Source: Coccinella septempunctata (lineage: Eukaryota; Arthropoda; Insecta; Coleoptera; Coccinellidae). From it: a stretch of 64,000 nucleotides of DNA. Position numbers and translations under genes: made by a program. Position 1 is the first letter of the stretch; every line of letters begins with the position of its first letter. The stretch covers positions 21,658,936-21,722,935 of the forward strand of contig NC_058195.1 in NCBI RefSeq assembly GCF_907165205.1, given 5' to 3'. Positions 59,023 to 64,000 of the stretch are shown piece after piece. The notes under the pieces are model-generated. The model was given only the letters and a program-made list of their open reading frames with translations. It did no database searches and was not told the origin of the DNA.

Positions 59023-62000
59023 TGATTCCACCAAATAAACAGTTGATGATTCAATAGAGAATTGCACTCCAGAGAGCAGTTCACATTGAACTGGAAAATG
59101 AAAAATGGAAAAACAATAAATTCGATTTTTCTTTGAACAACGTCGGATATTTGGAAGTTCATTATGAAAATATAGGTTTCCGAATATGCTGAATCTATTG
59201 CAAGTATTCCTGAAAGCCTATCTCTCTCCGTTCAGATTTTCATCTTGAAAATGGCATTTTTCAAAAGTAGCAAATTTCAATCTGCAATATCTCTTGTTAT
59301 ATTCGTCTGATGTAATTGGGATTTCCGGTTTCGTAATCAGCGTTGATGAGGCTTCCGTTCCAGCGCAAAAACAAAAATCGAAAATCTCGATTTTTTGGGT
59401 CAAAAATGAGCAAGGGGTTAGACCCCCCTAAAATGACCTATTTGCTCTTCTGCCTGAAAATCAGGAAGTTCAACTACTGTCTTAGGATATGGAGTGTATA
59501 ATACTTACTTTGTTGATTCCACCAAACTAAACAGTTGATGATTCAATAGATAATTGCACTCCAGAGAGCAGTTCAAATTGAACTGGAAAATGAAAAATGG
59601 AAAATCAATATTCGATTTTTCTTCAAACAACGTCCGATATTTGAGAGTTCATGATGAAAATATAGGTTTCCGAATATGCTGAATCTATAGCAAGTATTCC
59701 TGAAAGCCTATCTCTCTCCGTTCAGATTTTCATCTTGAAAATGGCATTTTTCAAAAGTTGCAAATTTCAATCTGCAATATCTCTTGTCATATTCGTCTGA
59801 TCCAATTGGGATTTCCGGTTTCGTTATCAGCATTGATCAGGCTTTAATTCCAGCTCAACAACTAAATATCGAAAATCTCGATTTTTTGGGTCAAAAATGA
59901 GCAAGGGCTTAGACCCCCCTGAAATGACCTATTTGCTCCTCTGCATACAAATCAGGGTGTCCTACTACTGTTTTAGGATATGGAGTGTATAATACTTACT
60001 TTTTTGATTCCATCAAACCCAACAGGTGATGATTCAATAGAGAATTGCACTCCAGAGAGCAGTTCAAAGTGAACTGGAAAATGAAAAATGGAAAAACAAT
60101 AAATTCGATTTTTTTTTTCAAACGAAGTCAGATATTTGAGAGTTTGATATGAAAATATATGTTTTCAAATAAGCTGAATCCATTGCGAGCATTCTCAAAA
60201 GCCTATCTCTCACCGTTCAGATTTTCATTTTGGAAATGTCATTTTTCAAAAGTTGCAAATTTCAATCTGCAATATCTCTTGTTATATTCGTCTGATCCAA
60301 TTGGGATTTCCGGTTTCGTAATCAGCATTGATTAGGCTTCCATTCCAGCTCAAAAACTAAATATCGAAAATCTCGATTTTTTGGGTCAAAAATGAGCAAA
60401 GGAGACCCCCCTAAAATGAACTATTTGCTCCTCTGCATAAAAATCAGGGTGTCCTACTACTGTCTTAGGATATGGAGTGTATGGTACTTACTTTTTTGAT
60501 TCAACCAAACTTAACAGTTGATGATTCTATAGAGAATTGCACTCCAGCGAGCAGTTCAAAGTGAACTGGAAAATTGAAAAGCGAAAATCAATAAATTCGA
60601 TTTTTTTTTTACGAAGTCAGATATTTGAAGGTTTGATATGAAAATAAAGGTTCTCAAATACGCTGAATCTATTGCAAGCATTCCCGGAAGCCTATCTCCC
60701 ACCGTTCAGATTTTCATTTTGGAAATGTCATTTTCCAAAGGTTGCAAATTTCAATCTGCAATATCTCTTGTTATATTCGTCTGATCCAATTGGGATTTCC
60801 GGTTTCGTAATCAGCGTTGATGAGGCTTCCATTCCAGCGCAAAAACTAAAAATCGAAAATGTCGATTTTTTGGTTCAAAAATGAGCAAGGGGTTAGACCC
60901 CCTAAAATGACCTATTTGCTCTTCTGCCTGAAAATCAGGAAGTTCAACTACTGTCTTAGGATATGGAGTGTATAATGCTCACTTTGTCGATTCCACCAAA
61001 CTAAACAGTTGATGATTCAATAGAGAATTGCACTCCAGAGAGCAGTTCAAATTGAACTGGAAAATGAAAAATGGAAAAACAATATTCGATTTTTCTTCAA
61101 ACAACGTCCGATATTTGAAAGTTCATCATGAAAATATAGGTTTTCGAATATGCTGAATCTATAACAAGTACTCCTGAAAGCCTATCTCTCTCCGTTCAGA
61201 TTTTCATCTTGAAAATGTCATTTTGCAAAAGTTGCAAATTTCAATCTGCAATATCTCTTGTTATATTCGTCTGATCCAATTGGGATTTCCGGTTTCGTAA
61301 TCAGCATTGATCAGGCTCCCGTGCCAGCTCAACAACTTAATATCGAAAATCTCGATTTTTTGGGTCAAAAATGAGCAAGGGCTTAGACCCCCCTAAAATG
61401 ACCTATTTGCTCCTCTGCATAAAAATCAGGGTGTCCTACTACTGTCTTAGGATATGGAGTGTATAATACTTACTTTGTTGATTCCACCAAACTAAACAGT
61501 TGATGATTCAATAGAGAATTGCACTCCAGAGAGCAGTTCAAAGTGAACTGGAAAATGAAAAATGAAAAAACGATAAATTCGATTTTTCTTTAAAAAACGT
61601 CGGATATTTGAAAGTTCATCATGAAAATATAGGTTTTCGAATATGCTGAATCTATAGCAAGTATTCCTGAAAGCCTATCTCTCTCCGTTCAGATTTTCAT
61701 CTTGAAAATGGCATTTTTCAAAAGTTGCAAATTTCAATCTGCAATATCTCTTGTTATATTCGTCTGATCCAATTGGGATTTCCGGTTTCGTAATCAGATT
61801 TGATCAGGCTCCCGTTCCAGCTCAACAACTAAATATCGAAAATCTCGATTTTTTGGGTCAAAAAGGAGCAAGGGCTTAGACCCCCATAAAATGACCTATT
61901 TGCTCCTCTGCATAAAAATCAGGGTGTCCTACAACTGTCTTAGGATATGGAGTGTATAAAACTAACTTTTTTGATTCAACCGAACCTAACAGTTGATGAT

Positions 62001-64000
62001 TCAATAGAGAATTGCACTCCAGAGAGCAGTTCAAAGTGATCTGGAAAATGAAAAATGGAAAAACAATAAATTCGTTTTTTTTTCAAACGAAGTCAGATAT
62101 TTGAAAGTTTGATATGAAAGTATAGGTTTTCAAATAAGCTGAATCCATTGCGAGCATTCTCAAAAGCCTATCTCTCACCGTTCATATTTTCATTTTGGAA
62201 ATGTCATTTTTCAAAAGTTGAAAACTTCAATCTGCAATATCTCTTGTTATATTCGTTTGATCCAATTAGGATTTCCGGTTTCGTAATCAGCATTGATAAG
62301 GCTTCCATTCCAGCTCGAAAACTAAATATCGAAAATTTCGATTTTTTGGGTCAAAAATGAGCAAGTGCTTAGACCCCCCTAAAATGACCTATTTGCTCCT
62401 CTGCATAAAAATCAGGGTGTCCTACTACTGTCTTAGGATATGGAGTGTATAAAACTCACTTTTTTGATTCAACCGAACCTAACAGTTGATGATTCAATAG
62501 AGAATTGCACTCCAGAGAGCAGTTCAAAGTGATCTGGAAAATGAAAAATGGAAAAACAATGAATTCGGTTTTTTTTCAAACAAAGTCAGATATTTGAAGG
62601 CTTGGTATGAAAATGAAGGTTTTCGAATACGCTGAATCTATTGCGAGCATTTCCGAAAGCCTATCTCCCACCGTTCAGATTTTCATTTTGAAAATGTCAT
62701 TTTTCAAAAGTTGCAAATTTCAATCTGCAATATCTCTTGTTATATTCGTCTGATCCAATTGGGATTTCCGGTTTCGTCATCAGCATTGATCAGGCTTCCA
62801 TTCCAGCTCAAAAACTTAATATCGAAAATTTCGATTTTTTGGGTCAAAAATGAGCAAGGGCTTAGACCCCCCCTAAAATGACCTATTTGCTTTACTGCCT
62901 GAAAATCAGGAAGTTCAACTACTGTCTTAGGATATGAAGTGTATAATACTTACTTTGTTGATTCCACCAAACTAAACAGTTAATGATTCAATAGAGAATT
63001 GCACTCCAGAGAGCAGTTCAAAGTGATCTGGAAAATGAAAAATGGAAAAACAATGAATTCGGTTTTTTTTTAAACAAAGTCAGATATTTGAAGGCTTGGT
63101 ATGAAAATGAAGGTTTTCGAATACGCTGAATCTATTGCGAGCATTTCCGAAAGCCTATCTCCCACCGTTCAGATTTTCATTTTGAAAATGTCATTTTTCA
63201 AAAGTTGCAAATTTCAATCTGCAATATCTCTTGTTATATTCGTCTGATCCAATTGGGATTTCCGGTTTCGTAATCAGCATTGATCAAGCTTCCATTCCAG
63301 CTCAAAAACTAAATATCGAAAATCTCGATTTTTTGGGTCAAAAATGAGCAAGGGCTTAGACCCCCCTAAAATGACCTATTTGCTCCTCTGCATACAAATC
63401 AGGGTGTCCTACTACTGTTTTAGGATATGGAGTGTATAATACTTACTTTTTTGATTCAACCAAACCTAACAGTTGATGATTCTATAGAGAATTGCACTCC
63501 AGAGAGCAGTCCAAAGTGAACTGGAAAATTGAAAATCGAAAATCAATAAATTCGATTTTTTCTTAAACGAAGTCAGATATTTGCAGGTTTGGTATGAAAA
63601 TGAAGGTTTTCGAATACGCTGAATCTATTGCGAGCATTCCCGAAAGCCTATCTCCCACCGTTCAGATTTTCATTTTGAAAATGTCATTTTTCAAAAGTTG
63701 CAAATTTCAATCTGCAATATCTCTTGTTATATTCGTCTGATCCAATTGGGATTTCCGGTTTCGTAATCAGCATTGATAAGGCTTCCATTCCAGCTCAAAA
63801 ACTAAATATCGAAAATCTCGATTTTTTGGGTCAAAAATGAGCAAGGGGTTAGACCCCCCTAAAATGACCCCTTTGCATAAAAATCAGGGTGTCCTACTAC
63901 TGTCTTAGGATATGGAGTGTATGGAACTCACTTTTTCGATTCAACCGAACCTAACAGTTGATGATTCAATAGAGAATTGCACTCTAGAGAGCACTCCAAA
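59023..64000 (-). repeat. Sat490, block 13, about 10 monomers, runs off the window
   Basis: Minus-oriented monomers following copy E. They correspond to 31,789 onward until about 61,365, then switch to an order resembling the region after about 40,990. The array continues beyond the window end. No gene is seen. Confidence 0.95.

Overview
This is eukaryotic, AT-rich, almost gene-free repetitive DNA, most likely from an insect or other arthropod. The grounds are spliceosomal introns in a PIF/Harbinger-type transposase, a CR1/Jockey-group non-LTR retrotransposon with an RNA polymerase III style tRNA-derived element nearby, and two families of tandem satellite. I see no host protein-coding gene that I can support. 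The species cannot be named from the sequence.

Layout. Positions 1-4820 are a satellite with a 145-bp monomer (about 33 units, + orientation). From 4821 onward nearly everything is a second satellite with a monomer of about 490 bp. It runs in + orientation to about 24,474, flips at a sharp inversion junction, and runs in - orientation to about 46,504, where a short inverted block of the 145-bp satellite appears (46,505-47,506). The first 47.5 kb is therefore a large imperfect palindrome, 145>490>|<490<145. From 47.5 kb the 490-bp array restarts in + orientation and flips at about 51,207 through the same junction sequence, then continues in - orientation to the end. About 13-14 kb including that junction (near 20.8-34.1 kb) is present again at about 47.5-61.4 kb.

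Insertions in the 490-bp array. (1) Five copies of a truncated Harbinger-like transposase gene with introns (5.8, 17.3, 30.9, 37.2 and 58.1 kb). Four share both junctions with the satellite, so the chimera was amplified as part of a higher-order repeat. (2) One damaged LINE at 13.2-17.25 kb: ORF1 is open, ORF2 has lost its endonuclease, carries stops and a frameshift, and an endonuclease segment lies after the reverse transcriptase. Two further endonuclease fragments sit at 22.95 and 49.69 kb. (3) A 2.3-kb DNA element with terminal inverted repeats (10,241-12,584), itself carrying a nested insertion of a tRNA-Thr-like retroposon in tandem and inverted copies between 15-bp direct repeats. (4) A small perfect-arm hairpin at 42.6 kb, flanked by 13-bp direct repeats, which belongs to the same retroposon family.

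How the parts relate. These sequences do not form a pathway. They look like a heterochromatic block shaped by satellite amplification, inversion, segmental duplication and nested mobile elements. The two most distinctive signals are the tRNA-Thr-like retroposon, found twice with its tails facing outward as a fold-back, and an exon-like 74-bp cassette with good splice sites in nearly every 490-bp monomer.
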